From: Azonexaceae bacterium s22
Lineage (GTDB): Bacteria; Pseudomonadota; Gammaproteobacteria; Burkholderiales; Rhodocyclaceae
Assembly: GCA_016617495.1 (NCBI GenBank)
Contig: WYCU01000003.1
Span: forward strand, 1-64,000
DNA: 64,000 nucleotides
Reading direction: 5' to 3'
The notes beneath the pieces were generated by a model. That model ran no database searches and was not told where the DNA came from. It saw only the letters and a list, made by a program, of their open reading frames with translations. The position numbers and the translations under genes are program-made. Shown one piece after another: positions 54,367-63,395 of the stretch; the first letter of the stretch is position 1, and every line of letters begins with the position of its first letter.

Positions 54367-55647
54367 TTAGGTGTAAATTGCTTTACGCTCAGAAAGATAT
54401 TGTTCAACGGCAAGTGCTGCCAAAATACATAAGATCGGCATAATAGGCTCCCGGTACCTAAAAATGACATAGAACACCATGTGAACTGCTGTATAGCTGC
54501 CAATGGCCAGCCATAGCATTCTGACACCCTGGTGATTTCTCAGTGATCGATTCAGGATTGAACCTACCGCCCCGCCCACAAGAACCACGAATTGCAAACT
54601 CCAAACTACCCTGACCATCATTTCCAAAGGTGAGGTTTGGTCGCCACCTTGGTGAAATGGTGGTAGCCAGAAATAAATTAGTTTTTTGATAGCTAATTTC
54701 AGAAAATCCGATGGATTCGTGGCAATCCAAGTCAGCGCATCCTCCTTGAGGATTTGTGAGGCATTGAGTTCCCCCGTCTGGCGCAACTGCGCCCATGAGG
54801 TTCCCCTTGGCGTCTCGCTAATGGAGACGAACATTCCTGTGGCCGCCGGATTATTTCCTAAATAAAGATTGAAGCCCCCATTAGTATTCAGAACCGGAGC
54901 GCCCAACTCCAGGTGATTACGCACGATCCAAGGCGTTGGAACAAGCAACATAGGTATTAATACCAGCCCGGCCAACCGCATTTTCTCAAAAAAACCGGAA
55001 CGTAAACAATATAGTACGTAAGGAAGCAATAGCAGGAGACTCAGTGCAGCATTGCCAGTCAAAGCGAGCAATCCGAAACAAACCCCTGCGCTTACGGCTG
55101 CACCTCTGGATTTAGTACGAATCAAACACAACAAACAATAAATTGCTGCCAGCATCAATACCGTCATCAAATTTTCTTTCGCGAGATAAACGGTATATAC
55201 TGCTGAAGGCAAATAGAGCCCTAAAAGCAATGCTGCTAAAAGACGGCCAAATGCCTTTGCACCCACTTCCGCTGCAATCCGGTGACAAAGCAAAATACAA
55301 ATTACCCCAAGCAGTGATTGCAGAAAACGAACGGCGAACAAATTATCAGGGAACAACAAAAATACAGGCGTCAATATAAATATTGGATAACCTGCGTTAT
55401 ACATCGCCAGATTCCCCATGTGATCCTTAATGCCTTGACCTGAAAGCCAGTTTAATGCCATGGCACGGTAAGCCAACTCATCGCTTTCCGGTTGGTGCGC
55501 CAATGTCGCGATAGCCGCGAAGCGTAGCAAAACCCCTACCAGGACAATCAATGCCAATAAAGGCTTCTCGTGTACCTCAACCCACGCAAAAATTGAGGTT
55601 ATTCGAAAGCCCCTCCCCCATAACTTGGCCTTCGCAGGTTCAGGCAT
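54367..55647 (-). CDS. GT-C (ArnT/PMT/GT39-like) membrane glycosyltransferase
   Basis: A 426-residue polytopic protein. HQPESDELAYRAMALNWLSGQ near residues 50-70 holds the GT39-type acidic pair in the first periplasmic loop (DE). It has roughly 10 helices and a VYLAKENLMTVLML stretch. Such enzymes transfer a sugar from a polyprenyl-phosphate donor in the periplasm. The HAD-UbiA protein two genes upstream may make that donor. It is AT-rich, and overlaps the next gene by 8 bases. Confidence 0.85.
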   Translation of the reverse strand: MPEPAKAKLWGRGFRITSIFAWVEVHEKPLLALIVLVGVLLRFAAIATLAHQPESDELAYRAMALNWLSGQGIKDHMGNLAMYNAGYPIFILTPVFLLFPDNLFAVRFLQSLLGVICILLCHRIAAEVGAKAFGRLLAALLLGLYLPSAVYTVYLAKENLMTVLMLAAIYCLLCLIRTKSRGAAVSAGVCFGLLALTGNAALSLLLLLPYVLYCLRSGFFEKMRLAGLVLIPMLLVPTPWIVRNHLELGAPVLNTNGGFNLYLGNNPAATGMFVSISETPRGTSWAQLRQTGELNASQILKEDALTWIATNPSDFLKLAIKKLIYFWLPPFHQGGDQTSPLEMMVRVVWSLQFVVLVGGAVGSILNRSLRNHQGVRMLWLAIGSYTAVHMVFYVIFRYREPIMPILCILAALAVEQYLSERKAIYT

Positions 55648-56815
55648 TTTCTACTGGCTCATTGTTAAAATACATAAGCAAGGAGTGCACAGAAGCCAAG
55701 TAAATGAACGGAAATGTGAGTGACAAATTACGGTATTCGTCCTTCCAGCAGAAAAGGATAAAAAGCGGAATGTTAATCACAATTGCAGTGATCAGGGGCC
55801 AGACAACAATCGCCGGTTTGGATTTCCAATAACCAAAAACAATCACTAGAAATACCCACAATACTGCAATATTCGATGGCTTAGGAAGTGGCAACAGACC
55901 GAAATGCGGGGCGGTCACGGCAATCCATGGCGCTTTCGAAAACCAGAAGCCAAGATTCACGAAAAAATGCCATTCTGTCGTTACACCGGGATGCTCCCTG
56001 AGAATAAATCGAATGGCTGCAAAACCAATCAGAACTACAGCGAATTCTGCGGCAACCCAACGCAGATTGGAGCGCAACCAGGTGCGATCACGCCCCATGC
56101 GCATAGCCGCCCCAAACAAAGGGAAAAAGATTGCTGTTTCCTTGTTCAGGATAGCAAAGGCTAAAATAACAAGTGTTAGTGCATTCCTACCGCGTAGTAC
56201 CAAGAACATATAAAGAAGGAAGGCAAACAACTCGAAGTGGTCATATATATACCCGTTGTGTGCCCGATAGCTAATCGTCAGCAATAGTGCGAATGCGATT
56301 GGCGAGAGATCCAGTACAACACGCGCTACCCTTGTTCCTGAATAGATCAATTTACCGATCGCTCGCAGCAGCAATAACGACGCAAATAAGAATACGAATG
56401 CACTCGTCATCGCAATCGCGTAGCCAAGCACCAAACGATCATCCATCAGAAGCGCATATTTCGCCCCTTGAGTTACCTCTAACGCCTGGCGGCTACGCTC
56501 AATCCATGGGGTGGCAATAAATTCGGGAATCCTGTGGGTAAGCGCGTCGACGACACTTCGTATCAAGACACGAAAGGCGTAAGGCTTTGGCCATGTCCCA
56601 CCGAGGATCTTGTCCAGAGAGTATTCCGGGTGCTCAACAATCGTCGTCCATTTATATGCAAAACTCCAAACCGCCTGTGAAGCGGCTATTGCATAGAGAT
56701 ATGTCAACATTGTGAGATAAGCTGCATCGGGCAATTTCCCTGTTATCCGTTGCGCTAGATTCACCACGCCTCCCGCTATCTTCGAATCCACGTTACGACG
56801 TTCATTTGCAGACAT
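55640..56815 (-). CDS. Polytopic membrane protein, unrecognised (possible GT-C)
   Basis: A 391-residue protein with about 8-10 hydrophobic segments after a 35-residue soluble N-terminus. I do not recognise the family. VVRSVVDALTHRIPEFIATP-like loop (here RVLIRSVVDALTHRIPEF) and AFAILNKETAIFFPLFGAA resemble DUF2029-type mannosyltransferases, where K-E follows a helix. It sits between GT39-like and EamA-like genes. A second periplasmic glycosyltransferase is a guess. Confidence 0.75.
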   Translation of the reverse strand: MSANERRNVDSKIAGGVVNLAQRITGKLPDAAYLTMLTYLYAIAASQAVWSFAYKWTTIVEHPEYSLDKILGGTWPKPYAFRVLIRSVVDALTHRIPEFIATPWIERSRQALEVTQGAKYALLMDDRLVLGYAIAMTSAFVFLFASLLLLRAIGKLIYSGTRVARVVLDLSPIAFALLLTISYRAHNGYIYDHFELFAFLLYMFLVLRGRNALTLVILAFAILNKETAIFFPLFGAAMRMGRDRTWLRSNLRWVAAEFAVVLIGFAAIRFILREHPGVTTEWHFFVNLGFWFSKAPWIAVTAPHFGLLPLPKPSNIAVLWVFLVIVFGYWKSKPAIVVWPLITAIVINIPLFILFCWKDEYRNLSLTFPFIYLASVHSLLMYFNNEPVENA

Positions 56816-57181
56816 TCATGTTCGACTGACCACAAAAACGCCCAAACAGATTAGCAATACGCCTAACACCCGCATTAGACTTACCTGCTCACCCAGTGCA
56901 AAACCCAGCGCCACAGTACATGCAAACCCCAGGCCAACCAATGGATAAGCCTTGCTGACGTCCCAGCGTGAAAGCACCCCCAGCCAGACAATGGCCCCAA
57001 GTCCATAGAGCAGAAAACCTCCCAGGACATATTTATTAGTCATTACGGAAAAAACCGTCATCGGTCCAAAAGGCTCGCTCAGCACTTCGCGAACCGTACT
57101 GCTGGACATGCCCGCCTTCAGGGAAAACTGGGCCGCCACCGACAATAAAATACTCAGGACTGCAATCAGCAAAGTACTCAC
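56816..57181 (-). CDS. Small EamA/ArnF-like 4-TM transporter
   Basis: A 121-residue protein with four hydrophobic segments of the SMR/EamA half-transporter type: LLIAVLSILLSVAAQFSLKAG, LGGFLLYGLGAIVWLGVL and VSKAYPLVGLGFACTVALG, then VLGVLLICLGVFVV. It resembles ArnE/ArnF, which move lipid-linked sugar phosphate. Directly 5' to the GT genes and overlapping the HAD-UbiA gene, it probably flips that enzyme's product. Confidence 0.87.
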   Translation of the reverse strand: MSTLLIAVLSILLSVAAQFSLKAGMSSSTVREVLSEPFGPMTVFSVMTNKYVLGGFLLYGLGAIVWLGVLSRWDVSKAYPLVGLGFACTVALGFALGEQVSLMRVLGVLLICLGVFVVSRT

Positions 57182-58629
57182 AACAAATTTCCTAAGTGAA
57201 CAAAATGTGCCAGCAACATCAGGACAACCATGGCAACCACCGTTTGTCGACTGCCGCGGTTCTTCAACGCATAAACAACGGGGTCATCGTGCATCTCGCC
57301 ACGAGAAGTCTTGATCCACAGCCGTGCTATCCAATAAATGAGGCAAAAAGCAACCAACCAAAGGATCTCGGGTGTCGCGTAGCGTGAACGCGTGTCTGGC
57401 GCGTCGATAAACAATCCGAAAACCACAACGGCCGCCAAGGCCGAACAGACGCCCAGAGGCCAGAGGACAACGAGATCCTTGACGCGGTAGTCACGGCCGC
57501 GAGTGGCCAGATTTCCAGCCGCCTCCAACACAACAAGTTCGGAACAGCGCTTGACCAAAGCCAAACTGAGAAAAATGAATACCGAAAATGCCAGTAACCA
57601 AGAACTTGTCGTTACCCCGATTGCTACTGCGCCGGCAACAATCCGCAGGGTATAAAGCAACGACAACATCAATACGTCGATCAGCACATACTGCTTCAAT
57701 ACCCAGCTATAGGCACTGGTCATCACGAGATAAAGCAACAACATCAACAGAAATTTGGGCGAAACCAGAAACGCCATGATTAGTGCACAGCCTAACAATC
57801 CCCCTGAGATGGCGATGCCATGCAGGATTGGGAGCTGACCACTGGCGAATGGCCGCGTACGCTTCCGTGGATGAGCGCGATCATTATCGAGATCCCACAA
57901 GTCATTGACGATATACGTAGCCGATGCAGCAAGCGAGAACGCCCAGAATCCAAGTGCCAGATGTGCGAGCGCACTGGCGTCCGAGAATGAAAATGCTGTC
58001 AAGAGTGGTACAAAAAGCAGGAGATTCTTCATCCACTGGTGGATTCGAAGCGCGCGTAGCCAGACACTCCAACCTCGACTATCGCGTGGAAACTCCTTCT
58101 CAATGGGCACCTTCCCTCTGACATTCGACGCCAGCGGCTCTGGGACGCCAACCAGCACCGCACCCGTTGCTCCCTCCCAAACCGGCAAGTCGGCAGCGCA
58201 ATCCCCAGCATAGACGAACGTCTCTCCAACCTGTTCTCGTATCAATTCGAGCTTGTTCTTGCCTTTCAGGTTGCTCCCAAGATCGTCTGTCGCCAAAACC
58301 CGATCAAACAGGCCGAGTTGCGCTGCAACCCGATCAGCGATTGATCGGTGAGCTGCCGTTGCCAGAATAATTTCTCTGCCCTTTTCTTTTTCAGCGCGCA
58401 GATACGCGACCAAAGACTCGCGATACGGTAGTGTTTCCGGAGCAAAGTCAGCTTGCCGAGCGACGGATCGCTTGAATTCAGCACGCCCGCCAAATAACCA
58501 AAAGGGTAGTTTCAGGAGCGCTGCCGGTGTGTGTTTGACGAGATGAACCAACGATTCGACAAGGGTATCGCTAGGCGTCAACGTCCCATCCAGATCTACG
58601 ACCAACGGAACGTCACGAACAATCGACAT
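57178..58629 (-). CDS. HAD phosphatase-UbiA prenyltransferase fusion (DPPR-synthase-like)
   Basis: A 483-residue fusion. Residues 1-200 are a HAD phosphatase: VVDLDGTLTPSDTL (nucleophile Asp12), ILATAAHR, and VYAGDCAADLPVW. Residues 205-480 are a UbiA prenyltransferase: NDLWDLDNDRAHPRKRTRPF (near 245-265), then 7-9 helices. The UbiA half resembles decaprenyl-phosphate phosphoribosyltransferase; the HAD half would remove the 5-phosphate, giving polyprenyl-phosphoryl-ribose. GGAG precedes ATG 58629. Confidence 0.88.
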   Translation of the reverse strand: MSIVRDVPLVVDLDGTLTPSDTLVESLVHLVKHTPAALLKLPFWLFGGRAEFKRSVARQADFAPETLPYRESLVAYLRAEKEKGREIILATAAHRSIADRVAAQLGLFDRVLATDDLGSNLKGKNKLELIREQVGETFVYAGDCAADLPVWEGATGAVLVGVPEPLASNVRGKVPIEKEFPRDSRGWSVWLRALRIHQWMKNLLLFVPLLTAFSFSDASALAHLALGFWAFSLAASATYIVNDLWDLDNDRAHPRKRTRPFASGQLPILHGIAISGGLLGCALIMAFLVSPKFLLMLLLYLVMTSAYSWVLKQYVLIDVLMLSLLYTLRIVAGAVAIGVTTSSWLLAFSVFIFLSLALVKRCSELVVLEAAGNLATRGRDYRVKDLVVLWPLGVCSALAAVVVFGLFIDAPDTRSRYATPEILWLVAFCLIYWIARLWIKTSRGEMHDDPVVYALKNRGSRQTVVAMVVLMLLAHFVHLGNLL

Positions 58630-58971
58630 GGGAAAGCACTCCGCGAAAGCAATCAGCAATATGCAAAAGCAATATTTAAACCACTACACCGGCAACACAG
58701 TCCATCTCCCGAGCCATCCTAAGCCTAATGGAAAGGCCGTCCTGCCACGACTTGCGGATAATGCCATTTGCAAGTCCGTATGAACATGAAAAATTCCACG
58801 GTCATGAGAAATGCAACTGACGAACTATTGGGAATGATGAATACGCTTGTCTGATTTCCGCCAATTTGAAACCTGCGGTACAAGCATGAACGTGCCGAAC
58901 GATCAACGTCGAGCGCGAGCAAAACTACATTTTTGGATTCGGAATGCGGGCAATTGGCCAATTACGACAAT
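58630..58971. other. Gene-free spacer between HAD-UbiA gene and tRNA-Arg
   Basis: Of these 342 bases no part looks like a gene. An open frame on the minus strand at 58725-58961 (78 codons) has no recognisable domain, and no strong promoter was found upstream of the HAD-UbiA gene. A short repeat of CAATTGG/CCAATT lies at 58951-58974, touching the tRNA 3' end. Confidence 0.7.
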
Positions 58972-59048
58972 TGGCGCGCCCGGAGGGACTCGAACCCCCG
59001 ACCTGCTGCTTAGAAGGCAGCTGCTCTATCCAGTTGAGCTACGGGCGC
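58972..59048 (-). tRNA. tRNA-Arg (anticodon TCT)
   Basis: A 77-base cloverleaf including an encoded CCA: acceptor GCGCCCG/CGGGCGC, discriminator G, anticodon stem-loop CTGCCTTCTAAGCAG and T-arm GGGGGTTCGAGTCCCTC. Reads AGA (and AGG) codons. It follows tRNA-Pro by 23 bases on the same strand. Confidence 0.96.
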
Positions 59049-59071
59049 TTGGGGGAGATGCAAAGTAGAGA

Positions 59072-59148
59072 TGGTCGGGGCGGTGGGATTCGAACTCACG
59101 ACCCTCTGCTCCCAAAGCAGATGCGCTACCAGACTGCGCTACGCCCCG
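59072..59148 (-). tRNA. tRNA-Pro (anticodon TGG)
   Basis: A 77-base cloverleaf with encoded CCA: acceptor CGGGGCG/CGCCCCG, discriminator A, anticodon loop TTTGGGA, T-arm GTGAGTTCGAATCCCAC. Reads CCN Pro codons. It is probably co-transcribed with tRNA-Arg. Confidence 0.96.
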
Positions 59149-59162
59149 ACACGAAGGCGCGC

Positions 59163-59171
59163 ATTTTATCA
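59163..59171 (-). promoter_or_regulatory. Extended -10 promoter of the tRNA pair
   Basis: The minus strand reads TGATAAAAT, an extended -10 (TGn + TAAAAT), ending 15 bases before tRNA-Pro. The -35 position has TGGCGC, a weak match. Confidence 0.45.
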
Positions 59172-59288
59172 CCCGTCTGAAACATGCGCCAGATCAAGTG
59201 CATACATTTATTTTAGAAACTTTCCTTGCAGCAAAGCCCGTTATTTGATATTTAATCGTTTTTTTCGTCACCGGAACGCACAAGCAAC

Positions 59289-59714
59289 ATGGCCGAAGAA
59301 CTACTACATAAGCATTTCCAGCCGTACTCCCCTGAGGAGGGGGAGGAGTACATGAGCCCGAAGCAGCTGGATCACTTCCGGAAGATTCTGGAGACGCTCA
59401 AGAAAGAACTCAGCGAGGATATCGACCGTACCGTGCATACCATGCAGGACGAAGCGACTGTTTTCGCCGACCCCAACGATCGCGCCAGCCAGGAGACCGA
59501 CATCGCGATCGAACTGCGCAACCGGGATCGTGAGCGCAAGCTCATCAAGAAGATCGAGGAAACCCTCTCCCGCATCGATAGCGGCGATTATGGGTTCTGC
59601 GACAAGTGCGGTGTTGAAGTGGGTATCAAGCGCCTTGAAGCGCGTCCGACGGCCACGCTCTGCATCGACTGCAAGACGCTCGAAGAACTCAAAGAGCGCC
59701 AGATGGCCAAGTAA
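59289..59714 (+). CDS. dksA: RNA polymerase-binding transcription factor DksA
   Basis: A 141-residue secondary-channel factor that works with ppGpp. N-terminal helix, coiled coil with tip Asp residues in ADPNDRASQE, and the zinc finger CDKCG...CIDC (last 40 residues; CGVEVGIKRLEARPTATLC). E. coli DksA aligns throughout, including the EEYM segment, so the ATG at 59289 is preferred. A second ATG at 59352 has a very strong GGAGGAG-type sequence before it. A weak promoter, TTGCAG-17-TATTTA, lies at 59226-59254. Confidence 0.96.
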   Translation: MAEELLHKHFQPYSPEEGEEYMSPKQLDHFRKILETLKKELSEDIDRTVHTMQDEATVFADPNDRASQETDIAIELRNRDRERKLIKKIEETLSRIDSGDYGFCDKCGVEVGIKRLEARPTATLCIDCKTLEELKERQMAK

Positions 59715-59774
59715 AGCGCTGTAGCCCGTTTTTACGGGATTGTCGCGGTCAACGCCAAAAATACCGCGAAAAAC

Positions 59775-59802
59775 AAAGGGCACCCTACCGGGTGCCCTTT
59801 TT
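59775..59802. terminator. Bidirectional terminator between dksA and pnp
   Basis: AAAGGGCACCC (59775-59785) pairs perfectly with GGGTGCCCTTT (59790-59800) around loop TACC, with T residues after it on the plus strand. It serves the convergent dksA (stop 59714) and pnp (stop 59825) genes. Confidence 0.85.
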
Positions 59803-59824
59803 CATTGCCTAAGCAATATCTGGA

Positions 59825-61978
59825 TTACTGCTGTTGCTGCTGTTGCTGCTGAACTGCAGCTTCGGGAGCGGCAACCGGTGCAGCGGCTTCTTCATCCAAT
59901 GCAGCCTTCATGGACAGCTTGACGCGACCGCGGTCATCGGTCTCGAGCACCTTGACGCGCACGACCTGGCCTTCCTTGACGTAGTCTTCGACCTTGTTGA
60001 CGCGCTCCTTGGCGATCTGCGAGATGTGCAGCAGACCATCCTTGCCCGGCAGCACCTGAACGATGGCACCGAAGTCGAGGATCTTGAGTACGGTACCTTC
60101 GTAGATCTTGCCGATTTCGACTTCGGCAGTGATCGCGTCGATACGGGCACGGGCAGCGGCAGCGGCATCGCCGGAGGTAGCGGCGATGGTGATCGTGCCG
60201 TCGTCCTGGATGTCGATGGTGGTGCCGGTTTCTTCGGTGATCGAACGGATCACGGCGCCGCCCTTGCCGATCACGTCACGGATCTTTTCCGGATTGATCT
60301 TGAAGGTGTAGAGGCGCGGTGCGTAGGAAGACATTTCCTCACGGTGACCGGAGACAGATTCCTGCATCAGACCGAGGATGTGCATGCGGGCATCCTTGGC
60401 TTGCGCCAGGGCGACCTGCATGATTTCCTTGGTGATGCCCTGAATCTTGATGTCCATCTGCAGGGCAGTCACACCGGCGGTGGTACCGGCCACCTTGAAG
60501 TCCATGTCGCCGAGGTGATCTTCGTCACCGAGGATGTCGGTCAGCACGGCGAAGCGGTTGCCGTCCTTGATCAGGCCCATGGCGATACCGGCGACGTGCG
60601 CCTTGAGCGGCACGCCGGCGTCCATCAGTGCCAGACAGCCGCTGCAGACGGAAGCCATCGAGGAGGAACCGTTGGACTCGGTGATTTCGGAAACCACACG
60701 CATCGAGTACGAGAAGTCTTCCGGCTTCGGCAGCACGGCAAGCAGGGCGCGCTTGGCGAGACGGCCGTGACCGATTTCGCGACGCTTCGGCGAACCGACG
60801 CGGCCGCATTCGCCGGTGGCGTACGGAGGCATGTTGTAGTGCAGCATGAAGCGGTCGCGGTATTCACCAGCCAATGCGTCGATGATCTGCTCGTCGCGGT
60901 TGGTACCGAGGGTGGCCACAGCCAGCGCCTGGGTTTCGCCACGGGTAAACAGCGCCGAACCATGGGTACGCGGCAGCACGCCGGTGCGCATGGTGATCGG
61001 ACGCACGGTGCGCGTGTCGCGACCGTCGATACGCGGAGCACCGGAAAGGATGCGGCCACGAACGATGGCAGCTTCCATTTCGAAGAACAGGTTGCTGACG
61101 GTGTTGGCATCCGGCGCACCTTCTTCACCGGTACACAGGGCGGCAACGGCTTCGGCGGAAAGGGCCTTCACGGCCTGGCTGCGGGTCTGCTTGGAGGTGA
61201 TGCTGTAGGCTTCTTCGAGCTTGGCACCGACCAGATCCTTGAGGCGGGCAACCAGGGCTTCGTCCTTGGCCGGCGCTTGCCATTCCCATTCCGGCTTGCC
61301 GGCTTCTTCGACCAGTTCGTTGATGGCATCGATGGCCTTGCGCATTTCGGTATGGCCGAAAACGACGGCGCCGAGCATGATGTCTTCCGGTAGTTCCTGG
61401 GCTTCGGACTCGACCATCAGCACGGCAGATTCGGTACCGGCGATGACGAGGTCAAGCTGGGTTTCCTTGAGCTGGCTCAGGGTCGGGCACAGCACGTACT
61501 GGCCGTTGATGTAGCCGACGCGAGCGGCACCGATCGGGCCGTTGAACGGGATACCGGAGATCGCCAGAGCGGCGGAAGCGCCGATCATCGCCGGGATGTC
61601 CGGATCGATTTCCGGGTTCAGCGACATGACGGTGGCGACGACCTGAACTTCATTATAGAAGCCATCCGGGAACAGCGGGCGGATCGGACGGTCGATCAGG
61701 CGGGAGGTCAGGGTTTCCTTTTCCGAAGGACGACCTTCGCGCTTGAAGAAGCCGCCGGGGATACGGCCGGCTGCGTAAACTTTTTCCTGATAATCGACGG
61801 TCAGTGGGAAGAAATCCTGACCGGGCTTGGCGCTCTTGGCACCGACAACGGTCACCAGAACGACCGTCTCTTCCATCGACACCACGACGGCGCCGGAGGC
61901 CTGACGAGCGACTTCACCGGTTTCCAGAGTCACCTGATGATCGCCATAGGCGAAAGTTTTTTTCACGACGTTAAACAT
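59825..61978 (-). CDS. pnp: Polyribonucleotide nucleotidyltransferase (PNPase)
   Basis: A 717-residue 3'-5' phosphorolytic exoribonuclease of the degradosome. Two RNase PH-like domains (N-terminal [21 protein letters not shown]; second [21 protein letters not shown] and [20 protein letters not shown]), a KH domain ([19 protein letters not shown]) and an S1 domain ([21 protein letters not shown]) are complete. The C-terminus is an eight-Gln run after an Ala/Pro linker, unusual beyond the normal end. GAAAGGAAG precedes the ATG. Follows rpsO. Confidence 0.97.
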   Translation of the reverse strand: MFNVVKKTFAYGDHQVTLETGEVARQASGAVVVSMEETVVLVTVVGAKSAKPGQDFFPLTVDYQEKVYAAGRIPGGFFKREGRPSEKETLTSRLIDRPIRPLFPDGFYNEVQVVATVMSLNPEIDPDIPAMIGASAALAISGIPFNGPIGAARVGYINGQYVLCPTLSQLKETQLDLVIAGTESAVLMVESEAQELPEDIMLGAVVFGHTEMRKAIDAINELVEEAGKPEWEWQAPAKDEALVARLKDLVGAKLEEAYSITSKQTRSQAVKALSAEAVAALCTGEEGAPDANTVSNLFFEMEAAIVRGRILSGAPRIDGRDTRTVRPITMRTGVLPRTHGSALFTRGETQALAVATLGTNRDEQIIDALAGEYRDRFMLHYNMPPYATGECGRVGSPKRREIGHGRLAKRALLAVLPKPEDFSYSMRVVSEITESNGSSSMASVCSGCLALMDAGVPLKAHVAGIAMGLIKDGNRFAVLTDILGDEDHLGDMDFKVAGTTAGVTALQMDIKIQGITKEIMQVALAQAKDARMHILGLMQESVSGHREEMSSYAPRLYTFKINPEKIRDVIGKGGAVIRSITEETGTTIDIQDDGTITIAATSGDAAAAARARIDAITAEVEIGKIYEGTVLKILDFGAIVQVLPGKDGLLHISQIAKERVNKVEDYVKEGQVVRVKVLETDDRGRVKLSMKAALDEEAAAPVAAPEAAVQQQQQQQQ
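59828..59851 (-). repeat. Codon microsatellite encoding the PNPase poly-Gln tail
   Basis: Eight Gln codons are read from CAG and CAA in a 9-base period (CAGCAGCAA), directly before the pnp stop. Slippage would change tail length without breaking the enzyme. Confidence 0.8.
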
Positions 61979-62060
61979 AGCTTCCTTTCTCTCACAACAC
62001 TATTATCAACAATAACAACAACTTACAAAGCAACAACACACAACGGTACAACCAGAAAAC

Positions 62061-62094
62061 AAAAAAGCGGCCGGGAAAATTTCCGGGCCGCTTT
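62061..62094 (-). terminator. Terminator after rpsO
   Basis: AAAGCGGCC (62064-62072) and GGCCGCTTT (62086-62094) form a 9-bp stem, extended inward by a partial GGAAA/TTTCC pairing; on the minus strand it is followed by a T run. It lies about 20 bases after the rpsO stop and 83 bases before pnp, so pnp expression probably depends on read-through or its own promoter. Confidence 0.8.
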
Positions 62095-62112
62095 CTTCGC
62101 TATCGGCAACGC

Positions 62113-62379
62113 TTACTTGCGCAGGCCGAGGCGGGTAATCAGCGTACGGTAGCGCTCAATGTCCTTGCCCTTCAGGTAGTCCAGCAGCTTGCGGCGCTGG
62201 GAAACCAGACGCAGGAGGCCACGACGGGAGTGGTGATCCTTGGTGTGCTCCTTGAAGTGCGGCTGCAGGTCGTTGATACGTGCAGTCAGCAGTGCAACCT
62301 GAACTTCGGGGGAGCCCGTATCACCCTGAGCTTGGGCAAAGTCGGCAACGATGGCGGCCTTGTTGGCGGTAGTCAGCAT
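62113..62379 (-). CDS. rpsO: 30S ribosomal protein S15
   Basis: An 88-residue protein identical in layout to S15: [61 protein letters not shown] and [21 protein letters not shown]. It binds 16S rRNA in the central domain. Order truB-rpsO-pnp is the common proteobacterial one. Confidence 0.98.
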   Translation of the reverse strand: MLTTANKAAIVADFAQAQGDTGSPEVQVALLTARINDLQPHFKEHTKDHHSRRGLLRLVSQRRKLLDYLKGKDIERYRTLITRLGLRK

Positions 62380-62482
62380 TTCAAACTCACTTTCATTGAA
62401 ACGACGCCGCCCCAGTTTGATAGAGCAAGCGCCAGATTGGCAAAATCTCCGTCGAGTGACGGAAGCTCAAAATTATATCAGA

Positions 62483-63388
62483 TCAGGTCAGCAGATGCAC
62501 CAGCCGTTTCGGCCACAAACGCCCTTCCCGCCCGGCTTCGCCAACGCCGATCAGTTGGCCGCCGTCATAAACGCGTATCTTGCCGCAAAGGCCCGGCGGC
62601 ATATCGATCGGATTGCCGTGCCGGAAGCGGAGCGATGCATCCGGCGTAGCGTCAAGGCGGTCGAGGCTTTGCAGGAGGGCATCCACCGGGGCCAATCGGG
62701 TCAGCCGCTGCGCCTCGTCCAGTGCCTCCAATTCCACGAGAGTGACTGCCCCGCCCAGCGTCAGATCGCCGACTTCGGTGCGCCGCAAGGCCGTGAGATG
62801 CGCACCGCACCCCAAGGCCGCACCGATATCTGCGGCCAGCACCCGAATGTAGGTACCTTTGCTGCACTTGACCCGCAACCGCAAACGATCCCCGGCAAAC
62901 TCCAGGCACTCGATTGCATGAATGGTCACGCTCCGCGGGGCGCGCTCAACTTCAATCCCTTGCCGCGCCAATTCGTACAACGGACGGCCATCGCGCTTGA
63001 GCGCCGAATACATCGGCGGTATTTGCTGAATGTCCCCGGTGAAACGCGTAAGCACATCGAAAATCTGTGTTTTTTCGACGTCGACCGCGACAATCGAGCG
63101 GATTTCGCCTTCGGCATCGCCCGAATCGGTCGTCACGCCAAGTTTGAGCTCGGCTTCATAAGTTTTGTCGGCATCCAGCAAGTCCGCCGAGAACTTGGTG
63201 GCCTCGCCAAAGCAGAGCGGCAGCAAACCGGAAGCGAGCGGATCGAGCGTACCCGTATGCCCGCCCTTGGCTGCCGAAAACAGGCGCCGTGCCTTCTGCA
63301 AGGCATCGTTCGAACTCATGCCGACCGGCTTGTCGAACAGCAGCACGCCGTCGACCTGCTTCCAGGTACGCTTGACCTTCTGCTGCAT
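62483..63388 (-). CDS. truB: tRNA pseudouridine synthase B
   Basis: A 301-residue enzyme that makes pseudouridine-55. Motifs: GVLLFDKPVGMSSNDALQKAR, catalytic Asp in GHTGTLDPLASGLLPLCFGEA (near residue 50), KTYEAELKLGVTTDSGDAEG, QIPPMYSALKRDGRPLYELAR and KCSKGTYIRVLAADIGAALG. The C-terminal PUA-like part is short. The ATG at 63388 is chosen; upstream in-frame codons lie inside rbfA. Confidence 0.96.
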   Translation of the reverse strand: MQQKVKRTWKQVDGVLLFDKPVGMSSNDALQKARRLFSAAKGGHTGTLDPLASGLLPLCFGEATKFSADLLDADKTYEAELKLGVTTDSGDAEGEIRSIVAVDVEKTQIFDVLTRFTGDIQQIPPMYSALKRDGRPLYELARQGIEVERAPRSVTIHAIECLEFAGDRLRLRVKCSKGTYIRVLAADIGAALGCGAHLTALRRTEVGDLTLGGAVTLVELEALDEAQRLTRLAPVDALLQSLDRLDATPDASLRFRHGNPIDMPPGLCGKIRVYDGGQLIGVGEAGREGRLWPKRLVHLLT

Positions 63389-63395
63389 GGCAATC

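Noticed and set aside
48150-56815. Two proteins both starting MSANER (at 48150 and, minus strand, 56815)
   Set aside because: Similarity ends after six residues; one is a PLP enzyme and the other a membrane protein, so it is chance.
58725-58961. 78-codon frame in the spacer before tRNA-Arg
   Set aside because: No similarity, no ribosome-binding site and no conserved neighbour; listed only as spacer content.
58972-59148. tRNA pair as a mobile-element attachment site
   Set aside because: No integrase, transposase or duplicated tRNA 3' end was found in the window.
59834-61393. Long frame antisense to pnp
   Set aside because: pnp is complete and conserved; the antisense frame is a by-product of GC-rich codon bias.
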